A stretch of 64,000 nt of DNA from Dromaius novaehollandiae (GCF_036370855.1 NC_088102.1:40895835-40959834), one strand, 5' to 3'. Positions 1 to 12,229 are shown, numbered from the stretch's first letter. Program-made: numbers and translations. Notes: generated from the letters alone by a model not told the origin.

Positions 1-3000
1 ACCTCTCTTTTTCTGAATGTCAGAACCATGGCACAGTTTAGCCTGTTAGCAGGACTGGCACATCCTGAGCTCAGACAGTGATAGCACCTTGGCAAAACCA
101 TGTTTTCAGCCTTTGCCTACACACTATGTTCAGGTCTGCCATTCTGTCATCTTCTGGACAGCTGACATCGTTGATTTTCTGTATGGGTGTTTGTCTCTAC
201 AGCTGCATATTTGTTTATACATACAGCAGTGGGGAAGGCATCCAGTCCTTCCCTTAGTCTTCCAGCAGCAGCTGGTGTCTGATATCAGATGTTAGATCCT
301 CCATGCTGGAGCACAGACTGGTTTTGAGCATGGTCTGTCCAATTCAAGCTAACTAGAGCTTTCCGCAGCCTAGACAAAGCTTGTCCTGCCAGCACCAGAA
401 AGGCCCCTCAGCCAGCCCTGCTCGTACACACACGTCTAACACAAAAGAAAAACTCTTCCTGTGCACAGTGTGACAGACTGTCTGCTGTGGGCCATCTGCA
501 AACCGCAAGCTCTTTTCTGTGCCCAAACTCCTGACCTTCCCCTGCAGCAGCTGAGCTACCGTACCCGAAATGCCTGTCCTGTGCCGACCTGCCTCTGGAC
601 ATGTAAACACTCTGCCACGAACCCCTCCGCAGAGCAGCCCTCCTGGCCAAGGCTGGGCAGAGCCTCGCAGCCTCCTGTCGTCCTTCAGCTCGGAGAGGTA
701 ACACGGCTCTGTGGGAAGCAGCACAGCAAACCACAGGCTGCTGCCTGAGTGACTCATATAGGGAAGCGACAGCGCGAGCAGTGCTAGAGCTACCGACATC
801 AAATAGGAAATGAAATTGCTTGCATGGGTTTTTCTTTCTCACCAGTCATATTATGCAGCTAATGAACACAGGGCAGAGAATTTTGCATCACTGTGACAGT
901 GGTTTGGGAATGACCTTTGGACTCTCCTGCCAGGGCTTTGAGGTCACTTATGGGTCATAGAAATGATGTGTCCTGGCTCCAGGTAGAGGGAACTGGATTA
1001 ACAACGTCTTTCTCATGGATTCCTGCCAGACTGGCAGTCGGGGCATGGCCACAGCCCACTCTTGTGTGACTTGCCCTTCCCTCCCCCACTTGCTCTTCTG
1101 ACCAGGCAGAGAGTTCCCAGAAAGCAGCTGTGTTACTATATTAAGGTGATCCTGCCCTCGGTCTTGCTTTGTTTCTGGGGAATCTTAAGCAAATCAAGTT
1201 GCAGAGTATATGCAGAGCACCACAGTTTCCACATCAGAAGAATGGACAATCCAAAAGGAAAGAGAGGGTGAGAGCAAGCGAGCTCTGTGGCTGCACTCAT
1301 CCCTGACATGATGGATTTCCCCTTCCTGGAAGCAGCCTTGGCATAAATAAAGCCAGTAAAGGCTGTTGTGCAAGAACCCCCTTCACTACCAATAGTCATG
1401 GAGTCATAGATAATAAAGGACCTGGCAGCTCGTCTTGCACGGCTTCTTGTAATCAGCAGGATCTTCCCTGCTGAATATTCACCAAGGTTGCTTTAGCTAG
1501 TGCGCCTCTGAAAACCTCCAGGGATGGAGCCTTAGCAGGTGCCCTCGGAACACATTTTTCCGTACCTTAAGCATTCCTACTGCAAGGAAGAAAAACAAAC
1601 CTCTCATGTAAAACATAAAGAGCCATCTCTGAGCAAGTTTAAACACAGTGAGAGCCATCTGTAGGCCACAGAGTAGTAGAAGTGTTCAGCACAATAGATT
1701 CTTTTTTTTTTTCCCCTCAACTAATCCCTTAATGCATGGTCATGCACTGTCTTGAGGTTATTGCACTTGGCATGAACATCTCCTCCCACCCTCTAGCATG
1801 ACACAGTCTAGAAATTTGTGGACCATTATGTCTCTTTTCGATCTCTCTCCTCCCCAACCTATGAAAGCTGGTTTCAAGCATGGTCTTTTCATATGCCAGT
1901 TTCTCAAAGACTGCTATCAAATTTGCTGTTTTTCTCTTTCTTTGATGATCACTCAAGAAAAATATAATAATGTGAGGACAGAAGGACTGTGGTAATCTAC
2001 ACGGCACAAGTACCCAGTCATTTTCTGAGTGAGGTATCACCCTGGCATTGTGCTCTTCATGGCAAACTACATGAATGTGTCGCACATGTTGTAGTGTAAC
2101 ACATTTGCCAAATCTATTTATTGCGCATCTTTGACCACTTTACCAACCTTCATCCCACATTGCCATCTGTTCTGGGGCTACCTCCCCCAGTCCGAGCTCC
2201 TGAGTACCTATGGAGGGCTGCCAGGGACATGGTTCCTTCTTGCCAAATTTGGAATTTAAGTTGCAAATTTACCCTAGCAAGAGCGCCAAGGGGAGACAGA
2301 GTCAATGCCAAGCCAGCTCCAGCTTTCCTGTCGGGCACATTTTCAATTCTGTCACAGTAGCTGAAAAGGGGGGCTGACTCCCATTAGAAAAAGGCCATGC
2401 CCAGCACTGCAAGAGAAATCATGGATTCTGCCCAGTCCAGCAAAAGCAGGGAATCAAAGACTTTAAAATTGTAATATCTGTAGGCTCAGAAAAATATATT
2501 TTTTTTTAATATGACTTGCATGACATCCTCAACACCCTGCACATTTGTCCTTATGGAAAATAATGCCCCTTGCTCCAGAGAGTGAAGGGCTTTTTGAAAA
2601 CAGTCCCAATAAAATGTGTTAAAACTCTCTAGATCACTCGTGGACCTGTTTTTTCCACAGAAGGACTCAATTACATGATATACACAAGTGCATGTTAGTG
2701 AAAGCTTTATACAACACCACACCATTATGCTTGGACAATATATGCATACGTTCAAGCAGATATTTCCAAAGCCAAGTAGGGATTTATACGCTCAGGTTCC
2801 CTATAAAATAAAGCAAATACACCAGGTGGTATTTTCTATAGTGAGCCCCTTCAGGTGCTCTTATCCAGATATAATATGTGCTTCACTCAGTGCTACACTG
2901 GCGCTACAGCCAAGCATGAGACGTGTAAGCCTTGGCTAGCACCTCCTGCTTCTCCGTGCACCAGGGTAACAGCCTGGATTACAGGATCGTTTCACTTGCA

Positions 3001-3110
3001 ATTTATGATTGTCATGGAGGGGGATATCATCGTCCATACTAGGCTTCTTACCACCACAAAACATCACTGCATGGGGGACTCGAGCACGCAGGCAGACCAC
3101 AAGGTGTTAA
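1..3110. other. Intergenic flank, left edge
   Basis: I see no supportable gene here. Open frames are short, overlap on both strands and lack convincing splice signals. The only recognisable element is a CR1-like fragment near 1.4 kb, listed separately. A minus-strand open stretch around 2486-2690 has a poor polypyrimidine tract at its only usable acceptor, so it is not called as an exon. Confidence 0.6.
1395..1610 (-). repeat. Degraded CR1-like LINE fragment (3' end)
   Basis: On the plus strand this starts with a GAGTCATAGA-type opening, continues through a region corresponding to 'aacctccagggatggagc', and ends with the 'ttcctactgcaaggaagaa' type of wording. This order is typical of the reverse complement of sauropsid CR1 3' ends, so the LINE lies on the minus strand. 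It is heavily diverged and has no coding potential. The assignment comes from remembered consensus wording, not an alignment, and the boundaries are approximate. Confidence 0.5.
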
Positions 3111-3114
3111 CTCA

Positions 3115-3300
3115 GAGACGCCGAAGGCACCTAGCCCCACGCCACATCCGGAGAGGTCACCCATGGGGTGACTCACCTCCCCGCCGGCCGGCCAGGGCTG
3201 CGCACTGCTCGCGCCCGGGCTGCTTTGAGGTTTTACTGGGAGCTTCAAAGCGCTGCGCAGGCTGTGTGGGCCCAGCGGAGGGGCGAGTCGCTCCTGCATG
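3115..3300. other. CpG-rich patch
   Basis: This is a short GC-rich stretch in otherwise AT-rich DNA. By hand count it holds about 16 CpG in about 185 bp, with clusters such as CCGCCGGCCGGCC and CTCGCGCCCGGG. It starts about 285 bp past the end of the putative exon at 3585-3731 in the direction of that strand, so it could be an unrecognised exon, a small regulatory island or a GC-rich repeat remnant. No TATA box or clear gene start is visible. Confidence 0.5.
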
Positions 3301-3584
3301 AAGCCTTTCTGTACCCCCTTGGCCAAGCCGAAAGTTTGAGAGTGAAGGCGGATTGCAACTGTCTGTTTTCAACCTCGCACGCCAGGAAGGTGTCAAGGTC
3401 TGTGATACCAGGCAGAAGCAGTGCCCGGTACCAGAGACAGAAGATTAATTTCTATTAGCCTATGAGACTGTCGTTCCTGGGCAAAGACGTCTCTGATGAA
3501 TTCCATCTCCCCGTCTGTTAACAAATTGCCTGCAAATAGATTGCAGTTTCTCCAAGATTTATCCACTATTTGAAATGCACTCAC

Positions 3585-3731
3585 CAAATATTTACTTGCC
3601 AGAGAGTTATTCCTGAAGAAATTCTCGATCTGCAGCTCACTTACAGAGCAGTTGCTACTGGCATTGGAGAGCTGAAATTCGAGGTGCTCTGTTAAGCTTT
3701 GCTTGGACACGCAAGTCACCTGGTATTGTCC
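3585..3731 (-). CDS. Putative internal coding exon, unknown extracellular-type protein (second of pair)
   Basis: This is a 147-bp segment, open in one frame for 49 codons. It is preceded on the minus strand by a pyrimidine-rich tract ending TTTTTGGGTGGCAG and followed by a strong GTGAGTG donor. Both ends are phase 0, matching the phase-0 donor of the exon-like segment at 4183-4346 across a 451-bp intron. The translation begins GQYQVTCVSKQS and contains EHLEFQLSNASSNCS. It has two cysteines and three N-glycosylation sequons (NAS, NCS, NNS), as expected of a secreted or extracellular domain. The stretch YTFK/GQYQVTC across the junction faintly recalls the last strands of PKD-type beta domains, but that is a weak impression. 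An internal GTAAGT could be an alternative donor. I recognise no family, and no further exon could be linked on either side. It could be a chance open frame or the relic of a lost gene. Confidence 0.33.
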
Positions 3732-4182
3732 CTGCCACCCAAAAAGATAGATACAACTGTTACAGTCGGGTTTGCTCAAACGTTTTCCAATATTTGTTTT
3801 AATTTGACTGTTTCCATGAACATTCCTCTGTCAAATTCAAACTCAAAATATTCCTGGAAAGAAAAGGGACCTGAACACAGCCAAAGCTAAATCATTATTT
3901 TTTATTTGCGGCAAAACTGTAGTGTCATTCACTGTGCTCTGGACACAGGGTTGTATCCAGCTGCAGGGTGCATACCTACAGTATTTATGCAGCTAAAACT
4001 CCATGAAAGTTGTTAGAATTTCCTCGTCTGGGCAAAACCAGCAAGCTTACATTCTAGCTTTGCCACCCAGGTGGTTTTTCACTCAGACAGATAATAATTG
4101 TATCCCAAGGCTACTGAAAATAACCAATTCATAATTAAAAAGCTGCTGTTCTTAATGTACATAGAAAAGGCCTACCACTCAC

Positions 4183-4346
4183 TTTAAAGGTATACAGTAA
4201 CTCAAACCACATTTTCTTGCTACTGGATAGCATTTTATTTCTTTGACAGTTGGCACCTCTCCAAGACTCCGCTTTTAGGATGCAAAGAGCAATTACTGGT
4301 CCCCTGAACTTCATGGGAAATGTGTATCTCTGAAAAACAGTTCCTT
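4183..4346 (-). CDS. Putative internal coding exon, unknown protein (first of pair)
   Basis: This is a 164-bp segment on the minus strand. It is flanked by a very good acceptor (TTTGTTTCTTCTCAACAG) and a strong donor (GTGAGTGG). Read from two nucleotides after the acceptor it is open for 54 complete codons and ends at a codon boundary, so it joins in frame to the segment at 3585-3731. The translation includes VFQRYTFPMKFRGPVIALC and SWRGANCQRNKM, with two cysteines and aromatic/basic content that looks like a folded domain rather than low-complexity noise. The upstream exon should end in phase 1 and was not found in the next several kilobases. I do not recognise the protein. A pseudogene, a lineage-specific gene or coincidence are all possible. 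Confidence 0.33.
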
Positions 4347-7300
4347 CTGTTGAGAAGAAACAAATAAACAACCTGCCAGTGATTTCAATGATTTCTTTTG
4401 TCTTACATCCATCCATCTTCCACTCTCAAACTTAGGACAGGCACTTTGGGAGAAAAAGCACCTCTTCTCCTGGCATCTTGATCAAAAGCATTTTTTCCTT
4501 CAGGTCCTTTGCAGCCTGTGTCTTAGCCCATTTGCGAGCCAGGCTAAGAGTGTGTTTGAAGCTGTGTGCAAGAACTGCTCACATTATGCCAGGGCAGTCA
4601 GAAAGAACTTGCTTTTGGTATGTGATCGGTGTCTCGTCCCATTTATTGCACCATTCATTAAAGTGCTGTAAGATACAGTTTTAATTAGGGTTGTGCTGAA
4701 CCAGCAGCTGAGTTCTTGACATTGAGATGAGATTAAATTTCAAAAGGAAGGCTGAGACCTGCGGCCCTTCCTCAGCAGAGCTTCTGCTGGCTAACCTAGC
4801 CCTGCCTGGTTCACAGAAGGACATGGCAAATCCTTCGGTTGGTGCCTGCCCACAGACATACTCCAATTATCCGTAGTCAGCTGTGAACCAGCTTACTGCT
4901 CTCTCCCCCCTGCAATTAAGGATGGATATGTTCTTTGTCTTGGTCTATAAAATATATATGCTGGATGTAAACTGGGAAAGCTTCCACAGAGAGCTGGCAG
5001 GACAGCTGCCAGGCTGCGTGGGATGGGCTGGCTGGCTTGTAGTAACTGGCTCTTCTGCAGCTAGATAGTATGTGTAGCTAGCATCTGAGTTTGGCCTATA
5101 TGAATGGTGGCCTTTGCGTGACTTTCCTATGCCATCCGTATAGCAATTTGCTCATCAGAGTTTTCACTGGTACAAGTATGTACCCTGCAGTAACAGGCAA
5201 ACAGCCTGGATTTCTCAGATTTATGAATCAACAAAAAAATCACGGCCAGGTCTGTGCCATGGAATACAGCAAGCTCCTAAAGCTAAGACTGTGATCTTGG
5301 CTACTTTGGTATAAATCAAGCTCTAATTCCATTATAGATGATGGAGTAATTTTTGTTTTATCTTAGCATAATGGAGCAGGATCTGGTTACTAATGAGACC
5401 AAATCCCTAAGGATGCTAGGTGGGTGCCTAAACTATATGAATAGCCAGCCACCCAGGACAGGCTGGACTCTCCAGCTCCCCTCCTGGCATGCACTCTCTT
5501 CTCTGTAGAAACACTGCAGCAAAATGCCGCTTACTATTTTTTTTTTTTTTTAGGTAGTCCTTAGCCTAGTTACTGTGGTTATTCTCTTAATGGGACCACA
5601 GAGCTCCTCTTACTTTGTCATGATTGGACTTTGAGGGACACATTTAGTGAGCTCCTCTGAATAAGTGATGCGGGTTTCCAAAGAGGTGCAGAGATCAATT
5701 AAAACCTGAACAAAAGCCCTGTCAGCAGCACTGCTTATGCAAAAAATTGTGCCAAATCTCATCACCTTTCACACCCCCTCTCCAAATCACAAACACAAGC
5801 TGGCAAATCATGTGAGAAGCTGTGCAGGAAAAAAATGACATTCAGGTGGTGGTCCAGATGGTGCCAATTTTGAGGGAGACATGGAAGTGCATAATAGAGA
5901 CTGGGGCGCTGTGAGCTGTGAAGGGCAACCCTCCCGTTGCCTTGCAGGGCGGACGAGGTGACAGCCTGCCATGGGCTCAGGTGGGGACGGGCCACCGCCA
6001 GGTGTTTGGCACCGGCGGGGGGCACCACATGGCTCAGGAGAGAGGTTCAGTGGAAAACTTCATTTTAAAAAGCTGTGATTTATGTCTCCTCACCTGTCAC
6101 AGCAGCTGGTTTTCATTGGCTTCCCCTCGCCTAAGGAGATGCTTTTAGTTACTAGCATTTTTGTCCTACTTCAGCTGCAAAAGAACCCATAGATGAGGGC
6201 CTGCAGTCATGTTCCTGTCTGCTCTCAGGAGTCAGGCAGGGCATCGGCTTGAATTCAGCATGCATCACAAATGCTTCCTCCTCCTTTTTGTTCCTCTCCC
6301 TTGAAATGTATTGTTTCTGCAATATCATCCAAATTGTAGCATGGATCCTTTTCTGTATGGGCCAGTGAGGAGAAACACGCAGAAGGCAGCTTTGTGGCTC
6401 ACATCAGCAGGATTTACAGTCTTCTCCTTCCAAGCAGAAACCCAGTTAAATCTGAGGAGTCAACGTGGTACAGTCATATGGGCGGAGGAAAAGTTCTGTC
6501 ACTTCACTGAGGCCGATTTTCAGAGAGGAGACAACTATGACTATGTTTCTTCTCCTTCGATGTAGCAGAGCCTGTAGTGGTTGGCTCCGTAGTGCCAGTA
6601 TTGGATCAGCAACTCCTGACTGAGCTCATGGCTAATGCATAGCTGGGGAACTGTCTGCACAGGCTTTGCTGAAGGACATCTACTTCATATGATGAAACAC
6701 AAGAAGCTGTTGAGTAATACCGCAGTTAAGGTTTTGCAGCCTTCCTATTCCCACACAGCTTCCCAGAAAGGTTTAATCATTTTTCTTTCCAGAGGTTTGG
6801 TCTGGACTAATGCAGTGTCAAGGGCAAATGAATCTGATCACTTCATCCACTTCAGTTGTATAAACTTGCTGGTTTCACATTGGATTAAAAAAGCTAGACT
6901 TACAGGGCAAAATCTATTCTTGTAGTAAGCATCAAAGTTATTCAGTTGGCACTAGGAGTGAATTTGGAGCATGATATTTTACATGCTTACCTCGTTACAT
7001 TGTGCGGTGCCTCCTTAGCAGAGTGTTTCTGGTTGGCATGGTGGCCTACTGCTGGTACCAAGTGAAAGCTTTAGTTTGAAAACACAGATTGGTCCCACTT
7101 TCAAAACTGAGCAGAGAAAGGGAGCCTTTCAGAGGCAGCCAGGTCAGCTCTTGTCTAACTCACCTGTCACTCATGGCAGCAACAAGGGAGCAATTCACAT
7201 TAGTTGAGAAACCAGGTGTCAACCACCCAGATTTCCTAACCCAAATTTGGCCTTTGGCTTGGCATCAGCACTTCAGGGGGAAGATTTGTATTGGCAGAAA

Positions 7301-9120
7301 ATTGATAGAAGGGGAAAAAATGGCCCCTCACATGCTGGCAAAAGGCAGTGGTGGAAAAAACAAACTAAACCAGCAACAGGGCCCAAATCGAGAGCTATCA
7401 TTTCTGCACGTCCCTTCCACATTATTTAGGGCCAGATTTCCAGTGAGAATGTCAAAATGCACCCGGGGAATCTGCAGGACCGTCTTCTGCGTAGGTGCCC
7501 ACTGCATTGTGCCTCCGCCCAGCCGGCTGCTCCTGCAAACAGGCAACGTGCGTATCAGAGCGCAAAATAAGGATGCTAATATTTTTGTACTAGCAAAGGC
7601 AGCAGGTAAGAATTTGCTCATTGCTGGTTTTTTTTCAGATTTTTATGCATGTTTCTAATTTGAATGTTTATGAATAACTTTCTTATGGAGGAAAAAAAGT
7701 AATATAATAAAGTCTCTGTTTCTATACTCCCTGCTTTTCCAGAGTCAAACCTTTCAGTCCTCAGCAGGTTTCCTGTTCTTTCTACTGGAGCATCACAAAT
7801 CTAGCAAATGCCAATCGGGTGCCTCCAGGGACAGGGCAAAGATCTCGCAGTTCCAGTGCTAATGCAGCTCCCTAGAGCTGTGTAGCAAATGATTTTTTCA
7901 CTTGAGGGAGGGAGTTTCATTTTTTTCCTGCAGAATGGAATGAAACAAAAAATGTCAAGTAATTCTGTATCAAGTTAGGAAAAAAATTGACATTCATTTT
8001 GACCCAAATGTTAGGCTTAGGTAACATTTTTTTAGGTCAAATTTTTTTAATTCTACCTTTACTTTTTATTATATTACAATTTTATGTTAAATTAACATAA
8101 ATAAAAGAAAGTCATTTCAAATGTGACACTAAAAATGATCAAAATGGAACATTTCAACTTGAAATATTTTTCCCATTAGTTTTTTTGTTTCACAACAATT
8201 TAACAAATTTGTCATTTTTTCTGTGAAAATTTTTGGTTTTGATGAGCTAACATTTTCTGGTGAAAAAATTCCCTTTCTGTATGAAAATGTCCAATTATTT
8301 CTCTTGCTCACTGAGAATTTTATCTTTATTTGTTCTAATGAAAAAGGCCTGCACTGCTTTTTAACTTGTAACTAGGCAATTCCATAGAAGTTGTTGCTAC
8401 TTTGCATGTATATGGATTATCTATAGGAACAGTTTCTTGAAGAAAGAAAAAAATAGAAGTATTACCAAAAAAATGCAATGGATTATTAAAAAGAGAAATA
8501 AAACATTAAGCTAGTTTCACTGAAATGTTAGTGTTTCCTTTCCTGAGGGGAAAAAGACATGTTGTGAAGCTAGGCTTCACTACAATTCTAAAATATATAT
8601 GTTAATTAAGCACCATTTTATGGGGTGAGGCCAAGAAGGGGCGTGTTGGTACTTAAGCTGCACTTTGCTTCTCAGCTGCAGCAGTAGCATAAGCTGGCAA
8701 TCACCTGGCTGCAATGCATGCGCCACGGCTGCGATGCGTGGGACATGGCAAGCTGGGAAGGTGCTTGTTGGGGCAGCGTGTGCGGAAAACACGTTTTCTC
8801 TGAAGCGGAAAGGCAGCCGGCTGTGCATGACTAGAGAATTCCCAGTGAGGTAACATAAGAGCCACCTTTACAGTAGGAAAAGCAGCAAGTTCATGAGATG
8901 TGGCTTCATCCCAGATCTACATCTTGCTGAGAAGGTAGCATGCAGATTTTAAAAAAAAAAAGTTAAAGAAAAAAGGGGAAAATCTGGTTCTGCAGCAGAA
9001 GTTTGATTCACTGGGGACAGGCTTCAGGTTCTGAGAAAAATAAATGTGAAAGAATGAGGAGGATGAAAGAAGAGGATGTATTCAAGTCCCCCAGAGGGAA
9101 TCAAGGGCACAGGTGGAAGG
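4347..9120. other. Intergenic, no supported gene
   Basis: This stretch contains a 15-T run at 5537-5551 and an AT-rich repeat copy near 7.9-8.3 kb (listed separately). A 189-codon plus-strand frame at 7089-7658 lacks splice signals, recognisable domains or promoter context and is treated as chance. I see nothing else supportable. Confidence 0.55.
7860..8340. repeat. AT-rich dispersed repeat, copy 1
   Basis: This is a diverged element dominated by words such as AACATTTCAACTTGAAATATTT, GTGAAAATTTTTGG and TGAAAAAATTCCC. The same style recurs near 32.5, 36.7 and 51.1 kb. It includes a perfect inverted repeat, TTTATGTTAA/TTAACATAAA (8081-8101, 10-bp arms, 1-nt centre). The composition resembles an AT-rich repeat class known from sauropsid genomes whose copies often end in 'CCAGCTCTAC', but I cannot name the family. 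Edges are approximate. Confidence 0.45.
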
Positions 9121-9129
9121 AAGATGGTG

Positions 9130-9440
9130 CTCCAGCGCAGCTCTGCAAGACGCAGCCCCGGCTTACCGCCTCCGTGGCACACCGCGGACTCCGGGCCAGC
9201 TCTGCCGTCCCTGAGCAGGGTGGCCGCGGGCACCTGGCAGTACCGCAGAGCTGGCCTGCAACAGGCCGGGGCCCGGGGGGCCCTGGCAGCAGGGCAGTGC
9301 ACCCGGCCTCAAGGGCACGGCTCACTCAGGGCACCACGCGGGTCTGCAGTCCCTCCACCGGCCGCCGGCCCAGGGAAAGCCTGGGGCACCAGGGCCCAAA
9401 ATGCCTCCAGAAAGCTGCGATCGCAGCCAGGTAACAGTCC
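9130..9440. other. Small CpG island-like patch
   Basis: This stretch is about 70% GC by eye, with roughly 22 CpG in about 290 bp. That gives an observed/expected ratio near 0.6, just meeting the classical CpG-island definition. It includes ACCGCGGACTCCGGG, GGCCGGGGCCCGGGGGG and CACCGGCCGCCGGCCC. A long open frame crosses it (9076-9666), but its Pro/Gly/Ala/Arg-rich translation is what GC-rich DNA gives by chance. It could be a distal promoter, an enhancer islet or a GC-rich repeat; nothing in the sequence decides which. Confidence 0.5.
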
Positions 9441-12200
9441 TCCACAGGCAGGAGAAGCTCATTTCTGTCCTGAAGCACTCTCCTCATGCTTCCTTATGCG
9501 GCCCATCACGTCTGAGCAGCTAACAGTGAGATCTAGGAGGAAAAGGCTTCTTTTTAAGAACATTTTGTTTTTTGAAAGTGCCATCTCTCCTACACCTACC
9601 TGCCTCTGCTGCAACAACAGAGATCGTCCAGTAGGTTGGCCAAAGCGTTACCCTCCGCCTCAGTAGGAAAAAGGAGGTCGGCCAGGGAACACAAGGTTCA
9701 TCATCACTAGAAAATACCGAAATCTTGAGATTCTACTTCTCGGGTTATTTGAAAATATTTAAAAGAAAAAAGTTTCGGAAGTATTCATTTGACTGAAGTG
9801 TTGACGATTCTCAGCAAGTTTCTGACAGGAAGAATTACTTACTCCTCTTCCAGTCCCCACCATAGCTTGCTCACTCCCTTGTCTCTGCTGAGTTTGGCTA
9901 ACTCATTTCATAGTCACTCATGACTGAGCAATGATATGGAAAAATATAGTATGTAATGGAAACTGTGACCTGTCAACTTATGTGGGTCGGTGCCAAGGAG
10001 GCTTCTAATTATAGCCCAACATGTAAATACTTCTGGAAGATGATTGTACTTATTTGGACTAGTGCAATATTAATTAAATACTTTGATTATTTCTGAGATA
10101 GACTTTGGAAAGGAGGAGGAGAGGTTGTCAAGGGAATTAACCTTTTCACTGCTGAGAATAAGGTTGCCTTTCCTGGAAACTACAGCAGAAGGCTAAATAC
10201 AAGTTTTCCTCCCTCTTTACCCTCTCCTCCTGCCTTTGACATATTCCCATGATGCCTCCCATCATCATCTGTCTGCCTTTAGTCTCCCCCCATTCTGTCT
10301 CCATGCCGGTTCCCAAGGTCATGGCTCACCTGCCTGCCTGAGCAGACCAAACGGGGAGGGATGAAGGAGGCCTCCTGGCAGGGAGACAGAGCGGCTCTTC
10401 TCCGAGGCCAGCGTCCCAGGCTGCTTTCTTCCTCTGCTCACAACATTCCCAGTGGTGCCTGTTTTGGAGAGCTGAGGAAACGGACATGTTCCAGTGAGTA
10501 CACTGGGTTTCTCAGCAGCTTCCAAGTACCAACATGAAATAGTCCCTCCTGGAGAGAGCTGCACTGAATCAGAGTTGTGATACCTGCCTTATTGCTACAG
10601 CCTCCTCCAGCTACATGGCCCCGTTTATAAAACAATAAAATTACTTTATAAAATATATAAATATGTGAAATATAAAAATAAAATTGCCTCAACTCCAGCT
10701 TACGCAGCAGCCAGAGCATGCAGAAGGCTCATGTTCATGGCGTCAGTCAGTCATGGTGGGAACAGACGTCTGGGCAATCATCTGCTGCAGCTGAAAGAGG
10801 TGGGGGGGGGCAGGGGGGGAAGCTAGTGCACAAAACAGCAAACTAGAGGAGCTGGAATCATCTCTGTAAGAGACTACTGACAACTTCTGTGGCTTCAGAA
10901 ACAGCAGGACAAGGTGCCATTGTCTGTCTGGCTTGTCCCAAGGAGAAAACAAATAGCAATGATGTTGCAAATGAGAGTCAAAGTCAGGAGGCACAGTGAA
11001 ACCAAGGAAAGCATATTTGGCTTTTTAGCTCATGCAAGACACAAAGCTGAGCTCAGGCTCAGCTGCAGACTCTCTAGGGTTGATGAACGTTTCACAGGGG
11101 TCCTGGGTTTGCAGGGAGCCTGGGGCTGCCCTTCAAGCAAGGCAGCGCAGGCAGAGTCAGGTTGCAGTGGGCATTGAGCCAAGGTTTCGGTGGGCAAAGC
11201 AGACTCTCAGCCAGGAGCTAGCTTTCAAGCAAGCCTCAGGCCACATTTCAAATGAGCTTGTTGTTACTTCTGCAACAAAAATATAGCAGGTGTTGAGCTG
11301 TTGTGTCCAGCGATATCTCTGAGCGACTTTGGGGCCAGTTTGCTTCAGCAAGATAAGCTCTGCATTTCAAGGGAGCCAAAGCCTTGCGTTGAATGAATCT
11401 TCTGTCCCGGTGTGTGGCAGGACATCAAAGCCTTGGGGCACTCGCGTGCTTCCATCATTTCAGCCCAAACTAAACAGACTGTTCTTGCACCATACCTTGT
11501 ACCCATAGTGAGCCTCAGTTTCTCTCCCCACTGGTGGCCTGGGAAGCACACTCAGCACTGCAAAAGCAGGAGGCATGGAGGAGAGGAGAGCCTTGCACCT
11601 CCCAGGGATTTTGTGCCTGGTGGAGCATCCTGCTGATTTATACACGGTACAAACAGGCAGCCGGTGCCGCTCTGACAGGACCAGCGCCAGCTCTCCTAAT
11701 TAGCACGAACATACCTGAGAGCGAGCTGCGAGGGGGAGCTGAATCACTGCCTCTGCGGTGAGCGTGACAGCTCTGCCGTACCCACGCAGCACGAGAACGT
11801 GACCCTGCTCGCCCTGTCGTCTCTTCATTGCTGTCTGTAAGACTGCGGAGTTCAACGTCTTGTCTGAAGCAGAGGAGTACGAGATGGTTGTGGGTCAGAG
11901 CTGGTACTAATGTGCTCTCAAGGACTCTCTGCAGCTGCACAGCATTGTCTTGAAGGTACGGGGGAAGGACAAGTGCTATTTCTGTCCCAGGAATGCAGAA
12001 AATGTTAAATCAACATAATGAGAGCTGGTGAGAAACAATAGAGGTATCAGGACAGCTCGGAGAAAAGGAGAGTGAGGAGACCAGGATGCTGCGGGCCCGA
12101 GAGACATGGGGACACACATGCTAATTTCTTCTTTCCACTGCAGCCTCAGGGACCACCTAATACAGCTGGGCCATCGACTCCATAAAAGCAGTGCTCCTTT
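9441..12200. other. Intergenic, no supported gene
   Basis: Apart from the poly-G tract at 10802-10819 I see only chance open frames on both strands. An AT-rich stretch at about 10620-10690 has no associated transcript end that I could define. Confidence 0.5.
10802..10819 (+). repeat. Interrupted poly-G tract
   Basis: Nine G, then CA, then seven G. It is an isolated homopurine tract that could fold into a G-quadruplex, or that may be prone to sequencing length errors. There is no gene next to it. Confidence 0.7.
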
Positions 12201-12229
12201 GAAACGGTGATGCTGTTATCGCCAGCTAC

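Noticed and set aside
2486-2755. Minus-strand open segment with exon-like amino-acid content
   Set aside because: The only plausible acceptor (GGAAAAAACAG) has no polypyrimidine tract, so it could not be joined to the exon pair at 3585-4346.
7089-7658. 189-codon open frame on the plus strand
   Set aside because: There is no recognisable domain, no promoter or splice context and an ordinary intergenic setting. This length is expected by chance in 64 kb read in six frames.
9076-9666. 196-codon open frame on the plus strand
   Set aside because: It crosses a CpG-rich patch where stop codons are rare. The translation is Pro/Ala/Gly/Arg-rich with no domain, and frames on both strands are open over the same bases.
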